Part shown: piece after piece, positions 22,753 through 30,666 of the stretch
Numbering within the stretch: position 1 is the first letter of the stretch
How the letters are laid out: the number at the start of each line of letters is the position of its first letter
Virus record (IMG/VR): IMGVR_UViG_3300035698_008252
Coordinates: 1 to 64,000 of that record
DNA length: 64,000 nt
Source: a virus
Direction: 5' to 3' (one strand)
The notes under the pieces: generated by a model
What the model was told of the DNA's origin: nothing
Database searches by the model: none
The model's input: only the letters and a program-made list of their open reading frames with translations
Made by a program: the position numbers and the translations under genes

Positions 22753-22923
22753 ATGGATAAAAATATAGAAAATAAAAAACAAAAACCTTTAGAAGGTATT
22801 ACAGGTAGTACAGGTAAAAGATGTACAACCATAGATGAAGTAGTATATGGTCAGTATGTATTAGTAGCAAAAGATTCTACAGGACAGAAAATATCTTTTG
22901 GCGTAGACAACCCAGGTAAATAA
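22753..22923 (+). CDS. Small hypothetical protein (56 aa)
   Basis: A 56-residue protein with a beta-rich C-terminal half (EVVYGQYVLVAKDSTGQKIS). It starts 2 bases after the preceding stop. Function unknown. Confidence 0.6.
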   Translation: MDKNIENKKQKPLEGITGSTGKRCTTIDEVVYGQYVLVAKDSTGQKISFGVDNPGK

Positions 22924-22933
22924 AGGATAACTA

Positions 22934-23212
22934 ATGGCTAAGAAAAGCGAACACCATGACTGTGATTTTTGCGGTTCTCCTATACACAAGCAAAGACATA
23001 TACTCCTAATACTTACTGAGAAGGATTTAGAGCAAGTAAAATATGGAAGAGCTGTTAGTAGTGCCGAGAAAGAGATTTGTGATTCTTGTAAGAATATTAT
23101 CGAGGAATTATTTATACTTAGAAAAGAACATTTAAAAGATATACTAGCAATGATTAAAGATACATATGACTTATCATCAAAAAAATCTAAGAATAAAAAG
23201 AAGAAGAAATAA
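22934..23212 (+). CDS. Zinc-finger small protein
   Basis: A 92-residue protein with a four-Cys zinc site (CDFC about 10-13 and CDSC about 49-52) and a poly-Lys C-terminus. Likely nucleic-acid binding. Function unknown. Confidence 0.65.
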   Translation: MAKKSEHHDCDFCGSPIHKQRHILLILTEKDLEQVKYGRAVSSAEKEICDSCKNIIEELFILRKEHLKDILAMIKDTYDLSSKKSKNKKKKK

Positions 23213-23224
23213 CTGGAGGTAGTA

Positions 23225-23674
23225 ATGGGTAATACTAGTAAGAATACTAACCCTAAGGATGCTGTAGGAACAGCTAAAGTACCTATATCGGTTCTACCTA
23301 TGCCAGTACTAGGCGAGGTAGGCTTAGCTTTATTAGAAGGTGCAAGGAAATATGGTAGACATAATTGGAGAGTTGCAGGGGTTAGAGCTAGCGTTTATAT
23401 GGATGCGGTTATGATACGTCATTTAGCTCCTTGGTGGGAAGGTGAAGATTTAGATGTAGATTCTGGTTTAAGTCATATTACAAAAGCTATAGCGGGTTTA
23501 ATGGTTATTAGAGATAGTATGATACAAGGTAATTGGGTTGATGATAGACCGCCTAAATCACCTGCTGGATGGAAAGACGCAATGAATAAAAAAGCTGCGG
23601 CTATAGTTGCAAAATATCCTGATGCATTAGCTCCTTATACGGAGTTAGATTCTAAGGATAATACCGAGACATAA
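23225..23674 (+). CDS. dATP/dGTP pyrophosphohydrolase-like protein (DUF5664)
   Basis: A 149-residue protein matching from memory the phage family DUF5664 (dATP/dGTP diphosphohydrolase). NPKDAVGTAKVPISVLP opens it; VLGEVGLALLEGARKYGRHN carries the E..K.YG motif; DAVMIRHLAPWWEGEDLD and SGLSHITKAIAGL follow. Relatives clear dATP or dGTP pools, including MazZ in phages with 2-aminoadenine. No PurZ or DatZ is seen here, so base Z is not implied. GGAGG upstream. Its C-terminus (NTET, stop) is formed by dispersed repeat copy 3. Confidence 0.82.
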   Translation: MGNTSKNTNPKDAVGTAKVPISVLPMPVLGEVGLALLEGARKYGRHNWRVAGVRASVYMDAVMIRHLAPWWEGEDLDVDSGLSHITKAIAGLMVIRDSMIQGNWVDDRPPKSPAGWKDAMNKKAAAIVAKYPDALAPYTELDSKDNTET

Positions 23675-23680
23675 TGAGCT
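23662..23680 (+). repeat. Dispersed 19-bp repeat copy 3
   Basis: TACCGAGACATAATGAGCT, identical to copies 2 and 4. It supplies the final codons and stop of the preceding gene. Confidence 0.85.
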
Positions 23681-23697
23681 AGTTAAGGAGTTTCAGT

Positions 23698-23991
23698 ATG
23701 AAGGAATTACCAAAATACTTAGGTTCAAAGTCAACAAAAAAGATTGCTAACGAGAGAGAAGATACAGTTTATAAACATCTTGTTAGTGGTGCTCTTGATT
23801 GGAAAGGTGATTTCAGCGAAGCTAATACTCTGTTCGAGCATAAAGGCACTGAGAAGAAATCTTTATCTATCACAAAAAAAATGTGTGATAAATTAATAGA
23901 GCAATCTTTAGAGATGGGTAAAATAAATTCAGTTATAATAGTTGACCTACCAGATTATTATATTATCGGTAGAGTAATAAAGAAAGGATAA
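23698..23991 (+). CDS. PD-(D/E)XK nuclease, Hjc-like resolvase candidate
   Basis: A 97-residue protein with the order of a small PD-(D/E)XK nuclease. Glu19 or Glu21 lies in a first helix (KKIANEREDTVYKHL), Asp38 in KGDFSEAN, and the ExK pair Glu47-His-Lys49 in TLFEHKG. An SLSITKKMCDKLIEQSLEMG helix and a hydrophobic strand follow. The pattern fits Holliday junction resolvase-like phage proteins. It precedes SbcD/SbcC and a RuvC-like gene. Nuclease fold likely, substrate uncertain. Confidence 0.68.
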   Translation: MKELPKYLGSKSTKKIANEREDTVYKHLVSGALDWKGDFSEANTLFEHKGTEKKSLSITKKMCDKLIEQSLEMGKINSVIIVDLPDYYIIGRVIKKG

Positions 23992-23994
23992 ATA

Positions 23995-24225
23995 ATGAAC
24001 TTTGGTATTCCAGCACCTAATAGACAAAAGAATTCAGGGGATTTCAGATTAGAGTATACTGTAGATAGAGGTAATTATACGCAGTACAAAGATACGTTAG
24101 AGGATATAACAGAGTATGCATTTAAATTACTAGAGACTAATCAAGGAATACCTGTAGAGATATATAATCAAAGTGAATCTGTGTTAAATCAAGATGAAAT
24201 TCTAACCCTATACTATGCGAGATAA
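23995..24225 (+). CDS. Hypothetical small protein
   Basis: A 76-residue acidic protein (DFRLEYTVDRGNYTQYKDTL...). Three bases separate it from the previous stop and 2 from the next start, so it belongs to the recombination operon. Function unknown. Confidence 0.65.
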   Translation: MNFGIPAPNRQKNSGDFRLEYTVDRGNYTQYKDTLEDITEYAFKLLETNQGIPVEIYNQSESVLNQDEILTLYYAR

Positions 24226-24227
24226 TA

Positions 24228-25181
24228 ATGGATAAGCTTAAACCAATACATGATTTAGTTATAGGAGACCCGCACTATAATCAGAATAGAAAGAAAGCTA
24301 TCAAGACAGCCGAGTTAAGCTTATTTAAATTCATAAAAGATTATAAGGCAGAACATAAGGTAGGTTTCAAATCTATAACTATCACTGGAGATTTATTTGA
24401 TAAGACCCCTACTGTAGAGGAGCGTGTTATGTTCGCTAGATTTGTAGCTAATCTAAGACATGCGAGTAAAAGTATTATTTTTATTAAGGGTACAGATTCT
24501 CATGAGTTCACAAAATCAATTTACAATTATGAGGATATGTTACTACTTACTGATATTAAGGCTTACCAAGAAAATGAATTCACTAAGAGAAAAATTAGAT
24601 TCGGTCATTATGAGCATAAGGGAAAAAAGAAATTCTCTAATGGTTACACATCTGAGGAAGGTGTAGAGCTTGAACCTGGCTGGACTTATGCACTAGGGCA
24701 TATACATTTACCACAAGAAATAAAAACAAAACAAAATAAAATTATATACATAGGTTCTTTATATAGGACTAGTTTTGCTGAGAGAGAAGAGAATAAGAGA
24801 GTAGCTACTATAAGTACTAAGGGTAGTTTTACTTTCTATCCTCTAGAGTCTAGACCTATGTACGAGATAGAATTAAGAGGTAAAGAAGGTAAGTTAGGAT
24901 GTAAACAAAAAGAATTACTTGCAAGTTTAGAGGAAGGTTCTGAAATAGATTTAAAAATTGTAGCTTCTTCTGATAGTCAGACAATAACAAAACTTCACAA
25001 AGCTATTCATAAAATAAAATCTAAGTTTAAAATTGAGTATTATAAACAAGAGATTTCTACAGAAGATATTAAAGTAGATATACCAGATAATCTAGACCAA
25101 GAAGCTTTAGGTAAGCATTACTGTGAAAAGAAAAAAATAAAGTATAACCTAGTGGATGTGGAGTTAAAAAATAATGGGTAA
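24228..25181 (+). CDS. sbcD-like: SbcD/Mre11-like nuclease subunit
   Basis: A 317-residue metallophosphoesterase like SbcD and T4 gp47. Motifs in order are GDPHYNQNR (about 13), TGDLFDK (about 52), a variant KGTDSHE (about 85; usually GNHD), and ALGHIHLPQ (about 158), followed by a C-terminal capping region. The changed GNHD motif could alter metal use. Partner of the SbcC-like ATPase at 25790; the stop overlaps the RuvC-like start. Together they process DNA ends and cruciforms during recombination-dependent replication. Confidence 0.87.
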   Translation: MDKLKPIHDLVIGDPHYNQNRKKAIKTAELSLFKFIKDYKAEHKVGFKSITITGDLFDKTPTVEERVMFARFVANLRHASKSIIFIKGTDSHEFTKSIYNYEDMLLLTDIKAYQENEFTKRKIRFGHYEHKGKKKFSNGYTSEEGVELEPGWTYALGHIHLPQEIKTKQNKIIYIGSLYRTSFAEREENKRVATISTKGSFTFYPLESRPMYEIELRGKEGKLGCKQKELLASLEEGSEIDLKIVASSDSQTITKLHKAIHKIKSKFKIEYYKQEISTEDIKVDIPDNLDQEALGKHYCEKKKIKYNLVDVELKNNG

Positions 25182-25788
25182 GAAAAAAATACTACAAGAT
25201 GTTACTGAACTATACAGGAGTTACGATATAGAGCAGGTTGAGATAGCTACAGGTAAAACTGTTAAGCTTAAGAATACTACAGTTATAGGTATAGATGTTG
25301 CTAAGGCTATTACTGGTATATGTATATTAAAGACAACCGATACTAAACTTAATATAGTATATTTAGATACAATTAAAGTAGCTCATAAAGGTAAGGCTGT
25401 ACATGCTTGTCTCGACGAGTTTGTAGTAGCATTTAAAGATTTTAAAAAGAGGTTACCTGTAGAATATAAAAAGCTAGACTTAATGATTATAGAAGACTGT
25501 CATATGAGGGCGGGAAAACAGGCTAATGTCTGGGTAGTTAAAATACTATCAAAGTATGAAGTACTGTTCTATATAGGTTTTAGGAAATATGTAAAAGATA
25601 TACCAGACCCTATACAGGCTAGAAGTGCTAGGTCTAGGGTAGGTTTTAAAAAAGATACTCAGTCTAAAGTACCTGTTAAGAAACAGGTAAACTCATGGAT
25701 ATATAATACTTTCGACATAGATATACAGGACTTAGACCATTCAGACGCTTTTATATTAGCGTTATCTGGATTAATGGAAGTGAAATAA
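25174..25788 (+). CDS. RuvC-like Holliday junction resolvase
   Basis: A 204-residue RNase H-fold nuclease. The acidic tetrad is visible: Asp41 in TVIGIDVAKAITG, Glu107 in DLMIIEDC, and Asp188 plus Asp191 in DLDHSDAFILAL. An N-terminal 35-residue extension precedes the fold. It lies between the SbcD and SbcC genes with overlaps, so it is probably made with them to resolve recombination or replication branches. Confidence 0.83.
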   Translation: MGKKKILQDVTELYRSYDIEQVEIATGKTVKLKNTTVIGIDVAKAITGICILKTTDTKLNIVYLDTIKVAHKGKAVHACLDEFVVAFKDFKKRLPVEYKKLDLMIIEDCHMRAGKQANVWVVKILSKYEVLFYIGFRKYVKDIPDPIQARSARSRVGFKKDTQSKVPVKKQVNSWIYNTFDIDIQDLDHSDAFILALSGLMEVK

Positions 25789-25789
25789 T

Positions 25790-27235
25790 ATGAAAAAAAT
25801 AATTCTTAAAATGTTTGGTATCCATAAAAACCTAGAAGTAAATCTAGAGCCTGGAATAAATATAATTAAGGGCGAGAATAGGACAGGTAAAACATGGATT
25901 CTAGAATCTCCCTGCTTTGCTTACTTCGGGAAGACTAAGAGTTCTAAAATATCTAAGATAGTTAACTATGACGCTGAAAAAGCCTCTGTAGAAATTATAG
26001 ATGATGATATGACTGTTAAGAGAAGTCGTTCAAGAGACTTAGCTAAGTTAGAGAAACCTACAAAGACAATACTAGAAGATAAATTAAATTTATCCTATCA
26101 GGAATTCTTACGATTATTTTATATATCAGCCCAAGAATCTTTTGCATTATTTGAACCCGCTTATTTTCGTACATTCCTAATAAAACTTTTTGATTTAGAA
26201 AAATATTCTAAGATATATAAAAAATTACAAATGCAGAAACAAGGGCTAGAAGCTCAGGTAGCTGAAGGTAAGAAAGTTAATACAAAGTTATACGAGAAGA
26301 GAGCTCAGAGAGTTATAGGTATACAGAAACACTGGAAAGATATTCTTATAAAGATGGATGCTGCATTAGATAAATATGATAAAGCATTAAAAGAACTTAA
26401 TAATAGTAAATGGAAAGCTACATCTGGTGTATCTCAATTAAAATCTAGAGCAGGTTTAATAGCTAAAGATAAATGCCCTACATGCGAGAGACCTTTTAAA
26501 CAGGCAGATAGTCAAAAAGAATTAGCGGAAATTAAAAAGCAATACGCTGAGATACAAACTAAAGTAGATGCTATAACTGTTAAGGAGTTAGAGTTCAATA
26601 AAGGCAAGACTAAACTAAAAAGCAAGCAGGATAAAGTAAGGACTAAGATATATAAATGTAACTCTGTATATGCTACTATAAAGGAGAGGGGTAAGGAGAT
26701 ACCAGCTACAGGTAATCTAAAGAGAATAGCCGAATTAGACCATGTATTACCTTTCTTTAACCCTAATGGCTTCCCTGCTCATCTATTGCAGATATATCTA
26801 CCCGTTATCCAGGAAACAGCAAACAGTCTACTTAGACGCATGTTCCCAGATATGGAACTTGAGATAAGAGCAACTAAACCCGATAGTAATAAGCCTGACT
26901 TTAAAATATTTATTATTAGATATGGTGAAGAGGTTGAAGAGCTGGCTGACTGTAGTGGTGCTGAGACTATAATTATTAATCTATGCTTACGCTTGGGTAT
27001 TATGGTTATATTTAAACAGCTCAACAATACATCTATAGATTTCTTAATGATAGATGAAGGACTTGATAAGCTTGACGAGAAAAATGTTTTAAGGATTATT
27101 GATTTATTAAATAAGTTTATGGATATGGGTTATATAAAGCAGGTAATACTTGTATCGCATATGCCTATTTTAAAAGAATTAGAAGGTGTAAACTACATAG
27201 AAATTTTACCTGAAGGAGGCACTGATGAAAGCTAA
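25790..27235 (+). CDS. sbcC-like: SbcC/Rad50-like ATPase
   Basis: A 481-residue SMC-like ATPase. Walker A IKGENRTGKTW (28-35), a Q-loop in YISAQESF, a short coiled coil with a zinc hook CPTC (229-232), the signature ELADCSGAE (about 385-391), and Walker B FLMIDEGLDKLDE (about 418-430). It is about half the length of cellular SbcC because the coiled coils are short, as in T4 gp46. Works with the SbcD-like nuclease. The stop overlaps the M16 peptidase start by 11 bases. Confidence 0.9.
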   Translation: MKKIILKMFGIHKNLEVNLEPGINIIKGENRTGKTWILESPCFAYFGKTKSSKISKIVNYDAEKASVEIIDDDMTVKRSRSRDLAKLEKPTKTILEDKLNLSYQEFLRLFYISAQESFALFEPAYFRTFLIKLFDLEKYSKIYKKLQMQKQGLEAQVAEGKKVNTKLYEKRAQRVIGIQKHWKDILIKMDAALDKYDKALKELNNSKWKATSGVSQLKSRAGLIAKDKCPTCERPFKQADSQKELAEIKKQYAEIQTKVDAITVKELEFNKGKTKLKSKQDKVRTKIYKCNSVYATIKERGKEIPATGNLKRIAELDHVLPFFNPNGFPAHLLQIYLPVIQETANSLLRRMFPDMELEIRATKPDSNKPDFKIFIIRYGEEVEELADCSGAETIIINLCLRLGIMVIFKQLNNTSIDFLMIDEGLDKLDEKNVLRIIDLLNKFMDMGYIKQVILVSHMPILKELEGVNYIEILPEGGTDES

Positions 27236-28376
27236 TATGAATAGAGGAGGAAAATCTGTATGGGTAGGTTATCTTGCACCTGTAGGTTCGAGAGATGAGA
27301 GCGATTCTGTTAAAGGTGTATCGCATTTCTTAGAGCACATGATGTTTAAAGGCACGAAGAATAGAGATAATAATGAACTTAAAAGAGAACTAGAGCAATA
27401 TGGTGCTAGGCTCAATGCATATACATCTGAGGAGCAGACAGTTTACTATGCCGAGATTTCAAGTAAGTATGTAGATAAAGCTAAAGATGTCTTACAAGAC
27501 ATGGTACATAATTCTATAATACCTGAAGAGGAAGTAGATAGAGAACGTAAGGTTATTATCCAGGAATATAAAATGTACGAAGATAATCCTTCAAGTCTTA
27601 TTTATGACTTAGCTCACAAGGCTATCTTTAAGGAAGACTCAGGATTGTATCTACCCATTGTAGGAACGGAAGAAACCATTAAAAGTATATCTAGGGAAGA
27701 TTTGCTAACTCACTATAAAAAGAATTATAGCGTAACCCCTGAGATTATTGTAGGTGATACAGAGACTATCTGCGATAACAATAAACTATCCTGTAGATTT
27801 ACAAGAGAAAGTTTTCAAACAGATAAATCAGATGTAGTTAAAAAGAAAGCTGGAATATCTCAAGCTACAATGATTCTTACAGGAGGTTTTTACTTAGGTA
27901 ACAGTGTTGTAGATGGATTTGCAATTAAACTATTATCAGGTGTTATGAATGGATTCTCAGGTAGACTATTTCAGACTATTAGAGAGAAACATAATTTAGT
28001 GTATACAACTTATTTCTATGTTGAGAGATTTAGTTGTGGTACTTGTCAATGGCATATATTTGCTAAGTTAGATGCAGATAAAATAGACTTAGCAAAGAAA
28101 TTAATGTTAGAGGAATTGAATAAACCAATTACTCAAGAGGAACTATCATTCGCTAAGAATAAGGTTTTAGGCAGCATGGAGTTATCCTTAGATGATAGAG
28201 ACTATATAGGTAATATTATTGCAGGTTCTATAGTAACAGGACAAAATAATTATAATGAGTATATTAATAATTATGCGGCTAATCTAGATAGAGCTGAACA
28301 TAATTTCTCTAAGGTACTAGCAAAAATTAATGTAAATAAAAATAGATTAGTATCTATTATACCAGAAACAAATTAA
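27225..28376 (+). CDS. M16-family zinc peptidase
   Basis: A 383-residue protein closely following bacterial M16B peptidases. The inverted zinc motif HFLEH is at 34-38 (ligands His34 and His38, base Glu37) in SHFLEHMMFKGT; NAYTSEEQTVYY follows; the distal ligand Glu114, exactly 76 residues after His38, lies in KVIIQEYKMYEDNP. The second half has the usual GGFYLGNS and GFSGRLFQTIREK region. These enzymes cleave peptides, usually in host processing. The AAGGAGG site lies in the end of the SbcC gene. It is unusual for a phage, and there is no signal peptide, so it acts in the cytoplasm. Substrate unknown. Confidence 0.87.
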   Translation: MKANMNRGGKSVWVGYLAPVGSRDESDSVKGVSHFLEHMMFKGTKNRDNNELKRELEQYGARLNAYTSEEQTVYYAEISSKYVDKAKDVLQDMVHNSIIPEEEVDRERKVIIQEYKMYEDNPSSLIYDLAHKAIFKEDSGLYLPIVGTEETIKSISREDLLTHYKKNYSVTPEIIVGDTETICDNNKLSCRFTRESFQTDKSDVVKKKAGISQATMILTGGFYLGNSVVDGFAIKLLSGVMNGFSGRLFQTIREKHNLVYTTYFYVERFSCGTCQWHIFAKLDADKIDLAKKLMLEELNKPITQEELSFAKNKVLGSMELSLDDRDYIGNIIAGSIVTGQNNYNEYINNYAANLDRAEHNFSKVLAKINVNKNRLVSIIPETN

Positions 28377-28393
28377 ATAGGAGGTTACTACGA

Positions 28394-28816
28394 ATGGGTA
28401 TTCAAATTAACTCAGTTACTATAGGCGGTAACTTAACAAAAGATATTGAACTAAGAGCTACACCAGGCGGTACATCTGTATGTGAGTTTGCAGTAGCAAA
28501 TAACAATACCTATGTATCTAACGGTGAAAAGAAGTCAGAAGTATCTTTTATTAATGTAGTTGTATGGGGTAAGATTGCTGAGAATTGTGCTAAGTTTCTA
28601 AGCAAAGGTAAAGGTGTTATAGTTGAAGGTAGAATAAAACAGCAAACATGGAAAACAGATGATGATAAGAATAGAAGTGCGATTAAAATAATTGCTACTA
28701 AAGTCCACTTCACATCACCTCAAGACAAAGACAATATATCTAATGATAATAAAAATGATATGAAGGATTCCTCAGGTACGACATTGAATCCAGAGGATAT
28801 AGCTTGGGATGATTAA
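28394..28816 (+). CDS. ssb: Single-stranded DNA-binding protein
   Basis: A 140-residue bacterial-type SSB with an OB fold. INSVTIGGNLTKDIELRATP and SVCEFAVANN open it; FINVVVWGKIAENCAKFL and GKGVIVEGRIKQQTW follow. A disordered linker ends in an acidic tip EDIAWDD that would recruit partners, as in cellular SSB. AGGAGG upstream; the stop overlaps the deformylase start. It protects single strands in replication and recombination. Confidence 0.93.
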   Translation: MGIQINSVTIGGNLTKDIELRATPGGTSVCEFAVANNNTYVSNGEKKSEVSFINVVVWGKIAENCAKFLSKGKGVIVEGRIKQQTWKTDDDKNRSAIKIIATKVHFTSPQDKDNISNDNKNDMKDSSGTTLNPEDIAWDD

Positions 28817-29234
28817 TATAATAACAGATATTAAGAAACTAAAAAAAGTTAGTAAGCCTGTTAAGTCTGAAGCAGAAGCTCAAGATATTGCTAATAGATT
28901 AAACTTAGCTTTATTTGAAGCCAAGCAGGGTTTAGGTTTATCAGGTGTTCAGATAGGAATAAACAAACGAGTATCTGTAATACATTATAAGGATACTCAT
29001 CTAGTTTTATTCAACCCTAGAATTGTAGGTACTTGGGGCGAGTTTATTATGTTATCCGAGGGTTGTTTATCTATACCTAACCTGTATCTAAAAACTAGAA
29101 GGTACGAAAAAATAAGTATTATAAATGGTGATGGTAAACCCTATGTTTTTAATGGTATACTTGCTGTAGTAGTTCAGCACGAGATAGACCATATGGAAGG
29201 TAAGCTATTTCTAGATAAGGCTATAAATGACTAG
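28809..29234 (+). CDS. def-like: Peptide deformylase
   Basis: A 141-residue enzyme with all three deformylase motifs: GLGLSGVQIG (41-50), EGCLS with Cys86, and QHEIDHMEG with His124, Glu125 and His128. It removes the formyl group from new proteins. Phages carry such genes to keep N-terminal processing going, possibly for particular proteins. It overlaps SSB and the next metalloprotein, so it is cotranslated with them. Confidence 0.9.
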   Translation: MINIITDIKKLKKVSKPVKSEAEAQDIANRLNLALFEAKQGLGLSGVQIGINKRVSVIHYKDTHLVLFNPRIVGTWGEFIMLSEGCLSIPNLYLKTRRYEKISIINGDGKPYVFNGILAVVVQHEIDHMEGKLFLDKAIND

Positions 29235-29607
29235 AGAATTTAAAATAAAATTCATACAGACTCAGCTAACTACTTTAAGACTCTGTTTTAATTTAGACCC
29301 TATTGAATTAGTTATTTGGAATTCAATGCCAGCACCAGCATGCTTCAGTCCTATAGCACCTACTATATTTATAAATCCCGATAGAGTTGAAGATAGTAAA
29401 TCTTACATGACTTTTATAGTGCTACATGAGTTAGGTCATGCTATCTATGGTATATCAGAATACAGAGCTAATAGATTTTCTTTCTGGTTTCTAAGAAAAC
29501 ATTACCCTAAATATTATGCACTAATTGAGAATAGAAAAGATAAGTTATTAAAAGAAGGTAGAAATATAATAGACAACCTAAAGTTAGGAGTAAACAATGG
29601 TAGATAA
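29227..29607 (+). CDS. HExxH zinc metallopeptidase-like protein 2
   Basis: A 126-residue protein with IVLHELGHAIYG (His67, Glu68, His71), then SEYRANRFSFWFLRKHYPKYY with Glu78 as possible third ligand. The layout parallels the gene at 19576, suggesting a duplicated or related pair. Cytoplasmic by lack of signal. Substrate unknown. Confidence 0.72.
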   Translation: MTREFKIKFIQTQLTTLRLCFNLDPIELVIWNSMPAPACFSPIAPTIFINPDRVEDSKSYMTFIVLHELGHAIYGISEYRANRFSFWFLRKHYPKYYALIENRKDKLLKEGRNIIDNLKLGVNNGR

Positions 29608-29833
29608 TATCGTATTAAATAGAGCTAGACAAGGCATATGCCCTATATGTGCTCAACCGCTTGATAGAAAAAACGTCAATGGTAAGGTAGTATATCATGG
29701 TAACTTAGTAGATTACAAAGGTACTCCAGTTCTTACTTGCTTCTCTCATATATGCCCTTCTGAGAAATTAATATCTTCAGGTGAGTATATAGCAGTTGAT
29801 AGCCAGCTAGGAACATACACAAAAATAGACTAA
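29597..29833 (+). CDS. Zinc-binding small protein
   Basis: A 78-residue protein with CPIC (about 15-18) and later Cys/His residues (TCFSHICPSEK) that could complete a zinc site. TTAGGAG site upstream. Function unknown. Confidence 0.65.
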   Translation: MVDNIVLNRARQGICPICAQPLDRKNVNGKVVYHGNLVDYKGTPVLTCFSHICPSEKLISSGEYIAVDSQLGTYTKID

Positions 29834-29865
29834 TATAGGCAAAAGATGATAAATATGTACACCTA

Positions 29866-29889
29866 AGTGCACAAATGTGCATCTTTTTT
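29866..29889 (+). terminator. Weak intrinsic terminator-like hairpin
   Basis: TGCAC (29868-29872) pairs with GTGCA (29877-29881) across an AAAT loop, followed by TCTTTTTT. The stem is only 5 bp plus a wobble pair. The motif GTGC(A/G)TCTTT occurs twice here and again, on the other strand, near 62440. Confidence 0.4.
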
Positions 29890-29929
29890 ACCTAGTTGTG
29901 CGTCTTTATATACAAGAGGTTACATTACT

Positions 29930-30604
29930 ATGTCCATAGAAGTAAGTAAAAAAAGAGGTGTTAGGTACTACAAAGATGAGGATAAGGCTACAGGAGACCT
30001 ACCATCCGTAACTAGTATACTTAATTTAATACCTAAGCCTAGGTTACAGAAGTGGGCTCTCAAACAAACTATAGACTTTCTGGTAAGACATAAAATATTA
30101 AATCCTCAGATAATAGCCAAGGCTTATGGCTACCATTCTAAGCTTCTAGATAGCCTAGCTACTAAAGGTACTAATAGACATAAACAACTCTGTGATTATT
30201 TAGAAGGTAAAGAAGTTACACATGACAAATGGTTAAAGAGATTTATAGTTTGGGAAGAGGAGAATGATTTTAAAGTAGTATCTATGGAGGTTTCCATACT
30301 AGATAAATATTTAGGCTTTGCAGGTACTATGGATTTAATAGGAACGGTACATGGTGAGCCTATAATAATAGATTTAAAAACTTCCTCTGCTATTAGATTT
30401 TCTCATAAAGTACAGCTTTGTGCTTACAAATTACTGTTAGGGTGCATAGGATATAAATTAGGTGTTCTAGATATTCCTAGAGATGCAAGTAAGCCTAAAT
30501 GGTACATACTTACAGAACCTGAAGAAGAGGAATACACTAAACTGTTTTTAAGCTGCTATGATTTATTTAAACAATTAAATGCTGTAGGGGAATTAGAGTT
30601 GTAA
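29930..30604 (+). CDS. RecB-family (PD-(D/E)XK) exonuclease
   Basis: A 224-residue nuclease of the RecB/Cas4-like type. LPSVTSILNL opens it, KGTNRHKQL gives the early His, and the core is Glu120 (SMEVSI), Asp135 (AGTMDLIG), Asp148-Leu-Lys150 (IIIDLKT) and Gln162...Tyr (VQLCAYKLL). I start at ATG 29930 after AAGAGG; an earlier in-frame ATG lies in the terminator-like hairpin. It probably resects DNA ends with the SbcCD/RecA set. Confidence 0.83.
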   Translation: MSIEVSKKRGVRYYKDEDKATGDLPSVTSILNLIPKPRLQKWALKQTIDFLVRHKILNPQIIAKAYGYHSKLLDSLATKGTNRHKQLCDYLEGKEVTHDKWLKRFIVWEEENDFKVVSMEVSILDKYLGFAGTMDLIGTVHGEPIIIDLKTSSAIRFSHKVQLCAYKLLLGCIGYKLGVLDIPRDASKPKWYILTEPEEEEYTKLFLSCYDLFKQLNAVGELEL

Positions 30605-30607
30605 AAC

Positions 30608-30637
30608 TTGACACAGCAGAGAATTATATGGTATACT
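30608..30637 (+). promoter_or_regulatory. Class B promoter 4
   Basis: TTGACACAGCA with TTGACA 30608-30613 and TATACT 30632-30637, 18-bp spacer ending ATATGG. Drives the phosphoesterase-DeoC-terminase-portal run. Confidence 0.87.
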
Positions 30638-30666
30638 TGGAGAGTAAGATAAAGGAGAGGACTATT

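Noticed and set aside
23225-23674. Evidence for a 2-aminoadenine (Z) genome
   Set aside because: The MazZ-like family is also common in phages with normal DNA, and neither PurZ nor DatZ is seen here. The broader base-modification idea is kept only as a hypothesis.
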